A DNA stretch of 64,000 nt from NCBI GenBank assembly GCA_037951105.1, contig JBAMJV010008980.1, positions 34,150-98,149 on the forward strand, in the 5' to 3' direction. The stretch is from Echinarachnius parma. Its lineage: Eukaryota > Echinodermata > Echinoidea > Clypeasteroida > Echinarachniidae. The notes below the pieces were generated by a model, which saw nothing but the letters and a program-made list of their open reading frames with translations, did not search any database and was not told the DNA's origin. This document shows, piece by piece, positions 1-13,000 of this stretch (position 1 is its first letter; every line of letters starts with the position of its first letter). The translations under genes were made by a program, and so were the position numbers.

Positions 1-1484
1 TCATAATAAAACTGTAATATTGAAACATTAATTACATGGAATTCAAGACTGATTTAGTAACCAGCAGTCCAGCACTAATTACAAAGATATATCTACAACG
101 AGATATGTATCAAATACAATATACTAACGGAAAAAGAGTGAGCAAAAACAGATAATAACAGTCCTTGGATGGTTATTGTACAGTGCACCAATACATACAC
201 ATATGATATTGACAATTGCATAACAAAATGGCATTGTTACAATGCAACGCGTGAATAACATTAAGTAAAAACTGATTAATAGCAACCAGCGCTAATTCTG
301 TAAAGTACCTTTATAAGAATCACTTTAACCTGGAAATGCACAAGTTTATATAGATTCCGTCTGCCTATATTCAATAATACAAAACACACCATCTCTTCAT
401 TGGGTGTATAAAGTTCGGTCTTTTTGGCGCTAGAATAATTCTTGACGCAAATTCAAGGGTTAAAACATGTTATAAAATAATACACTCTACATTGATTCGC
501 AATAAATGAATGGTTTGACTTGTTCAACATTTAAAAGAAGTTATACTTTGATGCACTATTCGGGAACGAAACATAATATACTCAAGTATTCCAAACTAAA
601 ATAATGATTTACTGAAATCTTTGCCATCTATGAAAAATGGATTCTTAACAGGTCTTCAATGGATGCCGATCTTTGAAGCGGTCCGTTGAAATCTGCTTCA
701 GTCATGTTCCATACCTTTGTTGACATTTTGAGAGGGTTTGCCTTGTTCAGATAAATTATATACAACTCTAAAGATACTGACTTTCGTTTTGATATCATGT
801 AAAAATCAGTAAAATCCTTATTCCAGACGTATTGGTCGTGTGTGGTGTAATGTCTCATAAACATGTATGAGCAATATCTAAGCCTTTAACACTAGCATTT
901 ATAAGCTAGGCCTGTGTGCTTCGGGGACTATAATTTAGCCGAAGATGTATTTTTGGCAGGTTTCAAACATTAGATATATGAAAATCATTCGACAATATCC
1001 CAATTTGAATATCATAAATGGATAACGAACACAGCAAATAAACAGAGTTTTAATATATGTGACTCTCTTTCCTCAAACCCACATAAAGTCGCCAGATATC
1101 ATGTTTGTGTGCCATGAGCCAAAATGTGTGAATTATGCTAACAAATGTTGAACTTTACTTTTCCTGAAAGTATCATCTTTCATCTGTCGACTGTAAAAAT
1201 ATGGAGTCTTAAAACAAAGCCAAAGTTTAGTTATAAGCAGTTTTCTAGACCATGTTTTTTCAGAGTGACTCAAGTTGTGATCAAAAATCTTATTGCAGAA
1301 CGCTGCGAGCCTTTCGGTCAGCTCACAGCGCTACGACCGGCCGTACTATGGCCCAGATTCGCACGCGATCGCTGAACACAGCCTGTGATTGGCTAATCGC
1401 GACACATACCGGTTCCAGGTCAAAGTTTAGCTTTCATTAGATCCTGTTTCATGCATTTAGCTCCATTGTAATTCACATTCACAA
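1..1484. other. 3' flank, no gene seen
   Basis: AT-rich sequence downstream of the large gene. Only short chance frames are present. No coding similarity or RNA gene was recognised. Confidence 0.5.
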
Positions 1485-1874
1485 GGGATTCAATAGCCTA
1501 TCCGATATGTGTCGGGCTTTCTAGCAAGTACTAAACGCGTAAATGTGGACGGAACAACCGGGATGCCCGAACCCTATCCCAACGCCTATCATCACTCGTA
1601 AATGCAAACAGTTAACTTTCTTTCATTTACTTTGCATCGTTCGTAGAAAATCTACGAACCCCCTGCAAAGCTCTTTCATGAATATTTATGTGACATGGAC
1701 CAAAATAGGCCAATGAGCGATGAGGCTGTAAACGTCATATGAACTCTGTAGTAAATGCATGCAGTGGCCAGTCACACACAGTTACACACAGGTACAGTGC
1801 GCCATTGACATTTGTACACGCGCTGTGCGCTGTGGCCGAGCAGAACCGTATATATATTTATGTGTATGTGTTTA

Positions 1875-1907
<33 letters not shown>

Positions 1908-2299
1908 CTGTGTATATGTGATCATGTGTGCGTATGTGTTTGTGCGTCGGTGTATAATGAACCCACAACATGTGTAAAGGCATTGCGTCATATGCACGGG
2001 TGCACATCATAGGGTACAGCAAGGCGCCCGTTGTTTGAGTTGGCCAAACTCTGTTTATATACGGCTCTGTGGCCGAGTTCACCTGCAAGGCTTATGAATA
2101 ATGCATGAAAATACACTCGTCACACATACAATAAACATATATGAATAATGATGAGTTCACGACTGATGATAGGCGCAGCTCGCGCTTGGCGCTCGGGTCC
2201 GGGCTCGCCGGTTGTTCGGACTCGCCGGTTGTCTGTCTCCATAACGCGATTAGTACTTGCCAAAAAGCCCGACGCCTATCGGATAGGCTAGGGATTCAA
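1485..2299. mobile_element. Mutator-like MITE with perfect 9-bp target duplication
   Basis: The termini TAGCCTATCCGATA and its inverse are at 1494 and 2290. Inverted arms of about 85 bases pair through GTCGGGCTTT and AAGTACTAA. The flanks are both GGGATTCAA (1485-1493 and 2291-2299), an exact 9-bp target-site duplication as made by Mutator-type transposases. Inside is a TG microsatellite (about 1866-1923) and no intact transposase, so it is non-autonomous. Confidence 0.85.
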
Positions 2300-3616
2300 C
2301 AAAAGTTCCTCCGCACTGCGCGCCTGAGCTGAGTGATCCTAAACTTTAGAGCCCTTTTTCTCATTAATCTGTAAAACTGGCCTGCTTACGTTGCTACTTT
2401 TAATCGCTTTATTGAATATGTTATACTGGTCCAAATTTAATGAATTATATATCATATTAAAGCTTATATTCTACTCTTTCAAGCTATGTAGAAAAGTCAT
2501 AACTCATTATTGTCAACTGTTTGGGGGTTTGACGGTGGCGGGTCACATAATACATTTTTTTTTTTACAAACAAAGAACACAAATGTTGGTTGTCGGATAT
2601 ATTTTAGCGAAAGTTTAAACTATACAAAGAACTATACAAAGAACAAAAAAGAAACAAATGTATTATGGAATTCCATTTCATTACGTTATAATACACAAAC
2701 AAGCAAACAATAAATCGAACTTCGTCAGCGACAGCAAATTAACTATTTACTACACTTGATTCCTGAGATAAGTTGTCGCATAAAACATGTAATAATTGAA
2801 CTATTATAAAGTACAACATTTGTTAAAAAGTGCATAATATGAACAATTAATAACAACACAATGCCATTTCAATGTCATCACAAGATCTACAAACAATAAT
2901 GTATAACTTTTACTCCCAATGCATTGACGATCCTGGTAAAACAATAATACAATTATATTTCATATTGAGCAACAAACATTCTCAGGCGAAATCATTTACA
3001 CAGCCATATCAACATATCTTTTTATGTAATAATAGGCTGATTCAAAGACTGCATTATAAATTGCCTGTAATAGCATCATAGCTTGCATTGTATATCATTT
3101 AAATAGATCTAGTAACTTTGTTCCATATAGTGATGAATGGTTGATCAAATACGTATTTGTGTAATCTGATTTCTCCACTAACTTACATGTGAACAGCTAA
3201 ATGCATGTTATGGCCGAGTAATGAACGAGAATTCAAAGTGACATTCTCAGACTCACTGTACATACTGACTTTGTACATAGTTAAACCTTTACAGTGGATA
3301 TTTGAAAATGTGAACACTTCTGTCATTATAAAAAGGAAACTCGAAACAACCTGTTCCATGCTTCTATTGATAATTCGAATGCAACGAGGTATGAATGAAC
3401 CACTACAGTTCTAAGTCAATTGTGTGGATATGGACAATGTTACTAGATCTCTCTTAACAAAATACGGAAGTTGTTTGTATCATCTACATTCTTTTGTCAA
3501 TCAACTAGCCGTAATAGCAATTAAAACGGACCTGAGAGTCCATATAGTGCAACAAAAGTAAGAACGTAAAACCACGGCCAGTCCGTTTAAATGGTAAAGT
3601 ACACTCCGAATGAAAA
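2300..3616. other. 3' flank or 3' UTR of the large gene
   Basis: No coding frame of interest. This stretch must contain the 3' UTR and polyadenylation site of the minus-strand gene, but I could not pick a single AATAAA with confidence in such AT-rich sequence. Confidence 0.4.
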
Positions 3617-4004
3617 CTACTGCCTGCCATCAGCCGACGATGTTGATGTACTAGGTTTTGATAGGTCAAGTGGTAGTTCAGCCAACTTGTCTTGGTGTGA
3701 ATATTCGGCTATTCGAGCCACTGGTGACCCGAGCATCTTGGCCAGCAATCCCAGTTCAGCCTTCTCAAGGATATCCCGGAGCATTTCTTTCTGCTGAGCT
3801 CCATCTCCATGTTTTGTCTTCCACGCCATGAGAACTTCCCTCGCTGCGCCTGCGCTGTCCTTCTGGTGTTTCGTCAACATGTTGTCCAACTCCGTAAAGG
3901 GAAACCCGAGTTTGATCCCAAGCTCATGAAGCTTCCCATGTGGCACTTGTTTAGCGATGGCCATGATGACGTTATCGAACAGGCCAAATGAAGGAAGTTT
4001 GATC
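3617..4004 (-). CDS. Exon 27: death domain, PLDLS tail and stop
   Basis: Encodes IKLPSFGLFDNVIMAIAK, then KLHELGIKLGFPFTELDNML, then AAREVLMAWKTKHG and LRDILEKAELGLLAKML. This is a full death domain: six-helix pattern with the W of helix 5 in MAWK. The tail has ELPLDLSKP then a Ser/Thr run and stop TAG. PLDLS matches the CtBP-binding consensus PxDLS. Death domains form homotypic oligomers with adaptor or caspase partners. Acceptor ATATTAG, phase 2 in. Confidence 0.93.
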
Positions 4005-7000
4005 CTAATATGAAATTGTTATTGTATTATTGATTATCTTAGAATAACACGTACAAAGTATTTTCACTAGTGAGAACTACATATTCATGTGACGATACTT
4101 CTGCGATCAATATTGACCTACCATGCATGGCAAAGTGTGATTTAAATTTGTTTCTGTCACAGGTTTATTTTAAAGAAAATCTCAGCCATAAAGAAAATCT
4201 CAGCCACAATCTTTAAATCGATAAACAGATTGATATTGATGCATTTTTTTTTAATGTAAATACATCCAGAATAAGTAAGACAATGGTATACATATCTGAC
4301 CGTATTTTTGTATGAGAACAAAATTGTTACAATATATTTCAAGAAATGACAATTATCAGCACCATTGTCTTCAACTACTTTTACCAAGTAATGGTGTAGC
4401 TATAGGATGGGTCTTCACATGCCTTAATAATTTGACCAAATACATAACACAGAAAAACAGAAAGTGTATCCCCCAAAATTCACGTACCACCCACTCAGAC
4501 CCAATCAGCAGACACGGTACACAGACATGGTAACTAATAGACAGTAAGTCCGATAATATGAATACTCATCGCTGACGTTTTTGTTGAAAGTAAGGAGCTC
4601 TACATCCGCAGATGAGTTTATACAGTAAGAACTCACCCATTTATAAAACCTGCCATGAAACACATCGTTTGTTTCTATTGGACTCTTAAACATTTCTTAC
4701 CTAGTGCCACCTGCATCCGTCACATCTGGCCATTCGTTATCAGACTCTTCTTCGGATGCGATATCTGTCATGTTTGTTGTCACAGTAAGAATGCGGAGGA
4801 AATAAAACAATTACAGGACTCTTAAAACTTTCGATCTTTCTGTCCCTTCCTTGTTTTGGTGAATTTTGGTTGGTTTGTATAAAATCTAAACGATTTGGTG
4901 TTTATACAAGTATGTATAGTGAATGCATTAGACATGGTTGTATGGTCATAACAATTAGCGAAATATATGTCGCGGCCAACGAGGAGATTTCTTGATTTGT
5001 TCATGTTTGGTATTTATTCCTAAAGTAAATCAACGCATTGTTTAATATTACATTTCATATATCTACTGACGAGATTCCGATGATTTGTAATAGCGGATAC
5101 TTCATTAACTGAAGCCAACCTGGGAGTAGGAAACCCTCGGTCAGACACCTTTCCGAAGACCGCCAACAAGACCTGTAAAATCGCCCAACCATTATAAAAA
5201 CACGACGCAAGTTCAACAGCTATATGTTACAATCTGCCTTCGCCTTTTGAAATGTGTTTTAAGCGTGTGAAAATAATTTTTACGAAGCATCATTACTGTA
5301 GTAAATTATTAATTTGACAAGATTTCACATACTGTTTACTTCCTCACCATATTCATTGTTTTGGGGGTATTGACATTTTGTATTTTTATGTAGTTCTTCA
5401 TACATGTTCCAAAGTACTATAGCGCCACATAATTAGTGTGTACTATTACAGTAACTGTTATAACACTATTATTATAATTGTTATATCTAAATAATATTGC
5501 ATACTGGCCAGTTCCGTTCAGGCTTTAATTTAAATAATTTGAATAGATCTTGGTCCCACTCACCGGGATTTTGATTTTTGACGGGTCTTGTTGATGAACC
5601 TGTTTCGCTGCAATACACAAAAAACGACAACGATGAAAGCTTTAATTTCTATATGATCCGCCTATCATGCCCTAGTGGCTAATACTTTTCTGGCATGCTT
5701 AAAGGTTGCTTATTAGCTTGTCAATGATATGTAATTTTCATGTGACAAAACAGAACAATTAAACTGCTGAAAATTTGTAGCATCTTCACGTATATACAAA
5801 GTTATTAGATTATAAAATACATACATGATGTGTAATATTTACATGAAGTTATTTATCATTCTATCAAAAAGTTATGTGTAGTCACACATGCTAATGTTAT
5901 TTGGGTACGAACACATTAATTTTCATGAACATTTTACATCATTCTTTTTCTGTAACATTTGTTTAAATTACAAGAAAGTAACCCTTCAAGACAAATTGAC
6001 AAATGTAGCATTTTGGGGATCTACGGCCAGAAAACTGACCCTTAGCAGTTCATGGGTTAAACATTCATGCATGAAAACAATTGCTCTTTGACAGACAAAT
6101 CGTCTATTTCCTATATTATTCAGGATTTCTTACCTCAATCTTCGCTTCTTTCCCCTTCTCTTTTCGCCACGACTGCTCTGCTCATGAGGTCCGCCATCTG
6201 TACAATAATATGAATACGGAATACGTTATACGTATACATGGTAAATTTTAGTGATTCATTAAGATAATGTTGACGTATAACATTTGTTACTGTATTTTAT
6301 TTTGGATCTTAATTATTCTCATAATTTAGATAAATAAATTTGAACAAACATAGAGGGGGGATGCATCACTTTGTACTTGTTTATCGTCCGTCTGTCCTCC
6401 GTCCTCCGTCCTTCCGTCAGTCCGTGACGCTTAACAAATTTGAATAACTTTCCAACCCTGCATCTGTTTGTAACCAAACTTGATTGGTAGATGTCCTATT
6501 GGCCCCCATGATATTCTGGGGTCAAAGGTCGTACAAGTAGGTCAAATGTCAAATGAGGTCAAATGTGAAATTTGACCTGCAAGAGACTATTAGGGTTGAT
6601 AATATTCCAGCCCTACATCTGTTTGTAACCAAACTTGATTGGTAGATGCCCTATATAATTGGCCTCCATGATATTATGGGGTCTGAGGTCGCATGAGTAG
6701 ATCAAAGGTAAAACAAATTATAGTCAGTTTATACGTCAGTCAGTTCACACGTTATACGTTTGTACGCTATATGCTACGCGTGCTATATCACGAACTCAAG
6801 GTGCGACTTTCTCTCCATTCTCGTAGTTTTCACAAAGTCTGGTTAACACAACCCTTATTCCAGTCACCTTGTTTGACTAGAAATTCTAGTAATATATTTG
6901 ACTGGAAATTCTAGTCATATATATGACCGGAAATTCTAGTCATATATTTAACTAGAAAAATATAGTTAAATTGACTGATACATAGTGGACTCCCAACAGA

Positions 7001-10000
7001 CCCTAAATGCCTAGTCAGAGCTATAGTTGACTGATTTTTTCAGTCATTCCATTTGACTGGAAATTCTAGTCAATGCATTTTATATTTTACTGGAAATTCT
7101 AGTCAAAATATTTGACTAGAAAAACATAGTTCAGTTGACTAAAACATAGTTGACTCACTGCAGACCCTAAATTCCAAGTCAGATTTGACCTGATTTCTAG
7201 TCAGATTTGACCTAAGTGTTTTAAGAGTGCATGTGTGAAACATTTCCAGGGTCACCTGGACCTGGGCCAATTTTGAAGAATTCTTGGCTACGCCATGGGT
7301 CTTGAAAATCATGTAATCCGGTGTTCAGGTTTGTACCTATAGTTATATCAAATGTGTGGGTTGGGCAGTTTATTTTGGATTTAACGGAATACTCTGTGAT
7401 TTGATGTTCAACATATAATTTAACCGTATATAGGTGACAGACTTACCAGGGGTTCTGCTTTCGGCTGTTCTGAGTGTACTCTCGCCCTCAAATATCTGTT
7501 TTGATTCAGGCTGTTGGCCAGCGTTGCCATTTTTACCAACATTTATGAGAGGTACTAGCTGTTTATCTGTGGAGAAGTTAGTGATTTAGATTACATGGTC
7601 TCGTTTTAACTTAGTGTATGTATTAAAATCAAAAAGTCAAAAGTGATAATGTGAAGAAATGGCCAAAGCCCCACTGTCTTGTTTCCCTTTTTCACTAAGT
7701 ACACCGATTCTCTTCTAATTAACACTTTTACACACCATTCAGAAGAGTCTAATGAAACATTGATATAAGATTGAAGTCTGTATTATCACTGTTTAGAGAA
7801 AGTTTAGAGAAAGTCAGCAATTCACTGTATTGTTCATTATATGACAATTATACAACTTAAAGTTACAGAAATACGATACGTAAAACAATTAGTTTTACTT
7901 AATGATACTTGGTGAGATAAATGTCGGATACCTTGACGCTGTATATTATATCCCGTTCAGTAAATACAAAAGGGAGTCAGGACTATCTTCTAAAAGTCAC
8001 ATGCTTTACTAGCGTCGGTACCACTTGCCAATTATCACAAAGGATTTGTTAACACCCTAATGTGTGTATTCAGCCAATTAACACTAACCTTGATATTCTG
8101 CAGAAAATAGTAAATAACTTTCATTAGTCTCTTGCTTCATGGTCACTTCTACTGAATGCAAACTTCGTTCGTCCATATCGAGCCTGAAATCCCAGGGCGA
8201 TGCATTGAGTTGCTTCAACACCTTTTTTGAGATGTTCTGAAAATAATAAAAGATTATTCATCGCATTGCGTTCAGATTAAATTCGAAGTATAGGCATAGG
8301 TAGCCGGCGAGCGGGCGAGGCTGTTTTGGGCTAGGAAACCACGTTTTTTATTTTATTTAAACGGCCATATTTGGGCGATACCGTGTAATATTCTGGGGCA
8401 AAACCATGTCATATTTGGGCATTACCATGTCATATTCGGGCAAAACCATGTCATATCCGGGCAAAACCATGTCATTTTCGGGCAAAACTACGTCATATTC
8501 GGGCAAAACCATGTCAAATTCCGGCAATCCCATATCATATTCATGTCATCCTTGGGCCAAACTAAGCCATATATTCATGTCATCTTTGGGTAAAACCATA
8601 TCCTATTTGGGCAAATCCATATCATATTTCAGCAAAAACATGTACATTTTTGACAAAACCGTGTTTCATTCTATATGAACCAAGTGATATTCTGGCAAAT
8701 CAATGCCGTATATTGTGCAAAATAGTGTAAAATTCGGTTTAAACGCATGTTATATTGGGCAAACTTGTGCTACGAAAGCCGTTTCATTTTAGCGACAATA
8801 TAACGTTATTTCCGAGCATAACACTTTCATATGCGGGCAAATGGTGTAATTTTCTGACTAAACACCAACAACTTGTTATTTCGTGAATCATTGAAAGAGG
8901 CATACAATTCGTGTCTGTTTTGCTTGTCAGGTGCTCCTACGCCCATGATCATTCAGATGATGAATACAAAACGCAAGCCCCGAAAACGTATTGATAATCT
9001 TGTGTGACATGCGATTATTATACAAACTTTCCTTGATACATTTTTTTTTCATTTCGAAAATAAAACCGAAACAAGGAAATCATTTACAGCCGAGAAAAAT
9101 AACTATGTAAGTTTTGAACAAATGGACGAAACTGGACGAAAATATGTCCCTTTTTGAGGTTTGGATGTATACTATAATATCGAGTCTTTCCCGTGCCAAT
9201 GGTGGCAAATAAGGCGGTAGCCCTAGGCCACACGTCTACTAAATGTAGCTACAGAAGGGGGGCCAGTCCTCTCACTGGTAACTCGTGTGATTAACTTTCC
9301 CTTCCTGGCTAGAAGGCAGAAGGTACCATTTTAAAGTCTTTGTGTGACTTGGTCTGGATTCGAACCCGGGACCTCCCGTGCATGAGGCGGGAACTCTAAC
9401 CGCTTAGCCACTACGATTGGTGTTCTAGGATGTGCGAAAATGTTTTCTTCTACTTGAGACAGATTGGTATTAAAAGTAGGTTTAATGTGAGTAGGATATA
9501 ATGTGAAGTGATCGACCCCTTTTCATACTTCACAACAAATTACTTTTAAAATGACCACACCCAACATAAGCAAAGCTTTAAACGTAATGAATCCCTTGAT
9601 GAAATTTTAGTTTTGCACACGACAAACTTAACTGGAGAATCTCACATTTAGACCAAGAAATACTCAGATTTAAATATTACAAGCTCACCTGATCTTTGGT
9701 TTTGGTGGGTGTGCATGTCATTTTCATAGCCTCCTTGTAAACGGGAATCTCCTTCTCAGCGCGAATTGGCCGATAGTGGAATAGCTCCTCCTTTGCACAG
9801 ACATCCTAAATGCAATATCAAAACAATTGTTTATGCACTATATATCACACTAAATTACGTTTTCACATTGTATAAACACATGTACATATGAACTTATTCA
9901 ATATGCATACTATTAACACACATGACAGCCGGCTCCTCATGTACAGCTGACATCGTTGAGGTTCTCTTGTCAGCTCTCTAGCAGCACCGACAACACATGT

Positions 10001-13000
10001 CACCATTTGATGTGTTGTTCAAGCGGGGGGGGGGGGGGGGGGGGGAGGGGGGGGGGGGGGGGGGGGGAGTCAACACGACCGATTGCTGTCGTGGACCACT
10101 AGTTTAGATTGCCAAGACCGATAATAAGTGGGTACCGATACCGATAACAAGTGGACCTTCTGACGTGATAGTAAATTTTGAGTTAAAGCTTTTAATGGTT
10201 TCGTCTGAAAGAATTACCTTATATATATAATTAATTAATTGAACATTATGCTCACCTTCCATGTTCCTTTCTTCGTAATATCATTGCTGTATAACCACAC
10301 GTGAAGGACGGGTTGTTGGTCACCTGGCATATACGCAGGAAGAAATGGTGTGCAACCAAATGGACGCTTACTCAGAAGACTTCCTTCGAGTGTGATTTGA
10401 TTTGGGGAAAAGTGTGTAAGAAACAGCTCCACACTGTCCTTAGAAACACGGAATTGTTCGTTCTGTAGTTCGATTCGCTCACAGGTTGCTCCTACTTTCA
10501 ACATAGGATACAATAACACAAAGAAGTATGAATAAAGATATGGCTTTTTTTTTTATAACACTGAGTAAAAAAATGAGCATTTTCTGGGGAAGAATAATTA
10601 TGTTTTAAATAGCATGTTGCATTGGTTGCATTTATAAGTTATTTCCATTTTATTGTATGTCGACCATTTGTTATCCACAAAATGTGAGTATCACATAATT
10701 TATTAACCACCATGCAGACTTGTGTGTCAGTGATGACAATGCTTGGAAAATATTCAAATCAGACACATTTGACCCTACATTAATATGAAATAATACGCTC
10801 GAAAATGCAATTAAGTAACCTACCATCGCCATCATCACGGCCTCTGTAAAGCACCACATTCACTTCAGAAAGATCGGGGATAATTGCACAGTGGGGCACC
10901 GTCAGTTTAACTGGCTGCTTGAACTGTTTTCCACCATTGGTGACTTGGAACCAAAGCTTGCAACTATCTCGCCCTCATCCAAGTTCATATCTTCCGGAAT
11001 ATCAGTGAGTACCCTGAGGCAAACCTTTTGTCTCTCTCCTGCAGGCATGGCACCAGGGGGGTATCGTTAACTTGAAACCAAACGTATCCACGTGAAGTTC
11101 ACCACCGAGTCATCAATAACTTTGCTTTCATATTCGTAGTCTGCGCAAGTTGAGTAATGATATAAGTGTAATGAGTTTAAAATAGCGTTAATATTGCGTC
11201 TATATAAAGTTACGTAATGACAAATTAGAGCGTCATATAAAAGTCATACAATATTTGAATAATACTGAACATATACAAATCATAATATATGTAAAGACTC
11301 AGCCCCTGAAGTAGATTCTGCTAGGATCGAAAATTTAGGCCCTATATTTACTCTCGTTTTATTACACAGGCATTGTATAGTATCAGTTATCAGTAGTACG
11401 TTTGCGTCATATATGTAATGGTGATTATGTTATTACTATACTAGCGACGTTCTATAAAACGGCCGGATTGTTAGCGCTAGTCAGTTGTTAAAGGGACTTA
11501 GTAACATTGTCCAAATCCCCTCATACCTTGTTGTATCTTATCAACAATAAAATCATTGGACAGATCTCGGTTTTTCAAATTTCCCTTTCGTTAAAAAGAT
11601 ATTTACGATTGAAGTTTTCAGATGTCAAATTATCCAACAGATCGTCGGAACCGTGCACAAAGTGAGTGCAATGAGTTGGTGAATATCACTTTGCATGTTT
11701 GCTCATTACTAGCCATTACTAGCCATTACTAGCCATATAAAGTTCATTTAACTTTAAATGTTCACACAACACCTATTGGACATATCAGATAACAATAGTA
11801 TACATTGTATCAACCACTCATCACTTTTTGCACATGTCAACATGTCAACAATCCCTTAAAAATCCTCGCCAAGCATCGGAGTAGCCGGAGGCATTATGTT
11901 TTCGGGTTGTCCGTCCGTCCGACCGTCCGTCCCATTTTCTTTTTACGATTAGGCAGTGAGATTATCAAAAGATATTTAAAAACCTCTTTTTGTAAATTGT
12001 CTAAATAGTATTATTTTCGTAAATCATCTATTAAATGTGGCATCCCACATGTTATATCCGATCGAATACATTTATTGATATCTTATTTTGATAAAATAAA
12101 GATTATTCTGTCACTAAAATTGCATGCTCTTTCTAATTAGACACTCATTTTTTTCATCAACCTATACCAAAACTATTCATTGAAGCGCCCTCTATACCCA
12201 AACTTAACTATCTCTTTAATCTTGTATAATATTTTACCATAGAGACTTCTCAGGTCCTTTGTAGTGCTTCCATGCTCGGTGCATGGTCTGGTAGACCTCG
12301 ACTCGCAGTCTGGACGAGGACAGTCAAAGATGACTTTTCCTTGGTACTTGTCCCCCATCCAGGCACTGCAAAGATCGTTCAGCTCGGTGCAGGCTTGTTG
12401 GATTGCCTTGGAAATGACATGGGTGAGACATAAACAATATCATTACATTCGATATGAAAAGTTTTTGTTTTATGTTATTTTCTAAACAAATTTATCAGAC
12501 GCTGATTGGACTTTTTTAAGGATGATAAAATAAATGTTATTTATTATGAACTTCAAAAACTCAATTATTATACCATATTTGTATCATTCATATTGTAGAG
12601 GAAGATCGCTTTACCAATAGTTCATTTTCATGCAACTTATTGTTGAAACTGATTAAAGCTAAATTTGCTAGTATTGATATTTGGTTCAGCAGGATATATT
12701 AATTGAGTGAAGTATTTTGAAATATCACAAGGCCTACCCTCTTTACTGTCGAGTGATCTGGACGCTTCTCTTTACAGGCCTCATGGTCTCCACCTTCAGC
12801 AGCCGATGATTTGTCCAGAAATATCACCTGTCAAATTAAATAAAACATTAAAAAGTCATCAAAAACGTAATGATCACGCCCTACGCTCCGCACTAAAAAA
12901 TACCATTTAGAAATCCATATATCAATTCAAAAGTATATTAAATTGTATTAATTATTACAAATTGGAACACTTTCCTATATAAGATTTACTTTTACCCAAC

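Larger units (their letters stand above)
4005..6133. other. Introns 24-26 (exons 25 and 26 lie inside)
   Basis: Apart from exons 25 and 26 these introns look unique and AT-rich. No repeat or RNA gene was recognised. Confidence 0.5.

Noticed and set aside
1739-2088. Cys/Val-rich or His/Thr-rich frames
   Set aside because: Produced by the TG microsatellite inside the MITE.
3617-3964. Death domain as an independent 115-residue gene starting at its first Met
   Set aside because: The frame is open upstream to an acceptor, and the upstream residues belong to helix 1 of the death domain.
8406-8678. 90-codon frame with SYSGKTM repeats
   Set aside because: Minisatellite translation.
9355-9421. Functional tRNA-Met gene
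   Set aside because: Boxes and CAT loop are there, but the acceptor stem does not pair; it is a SINE head.
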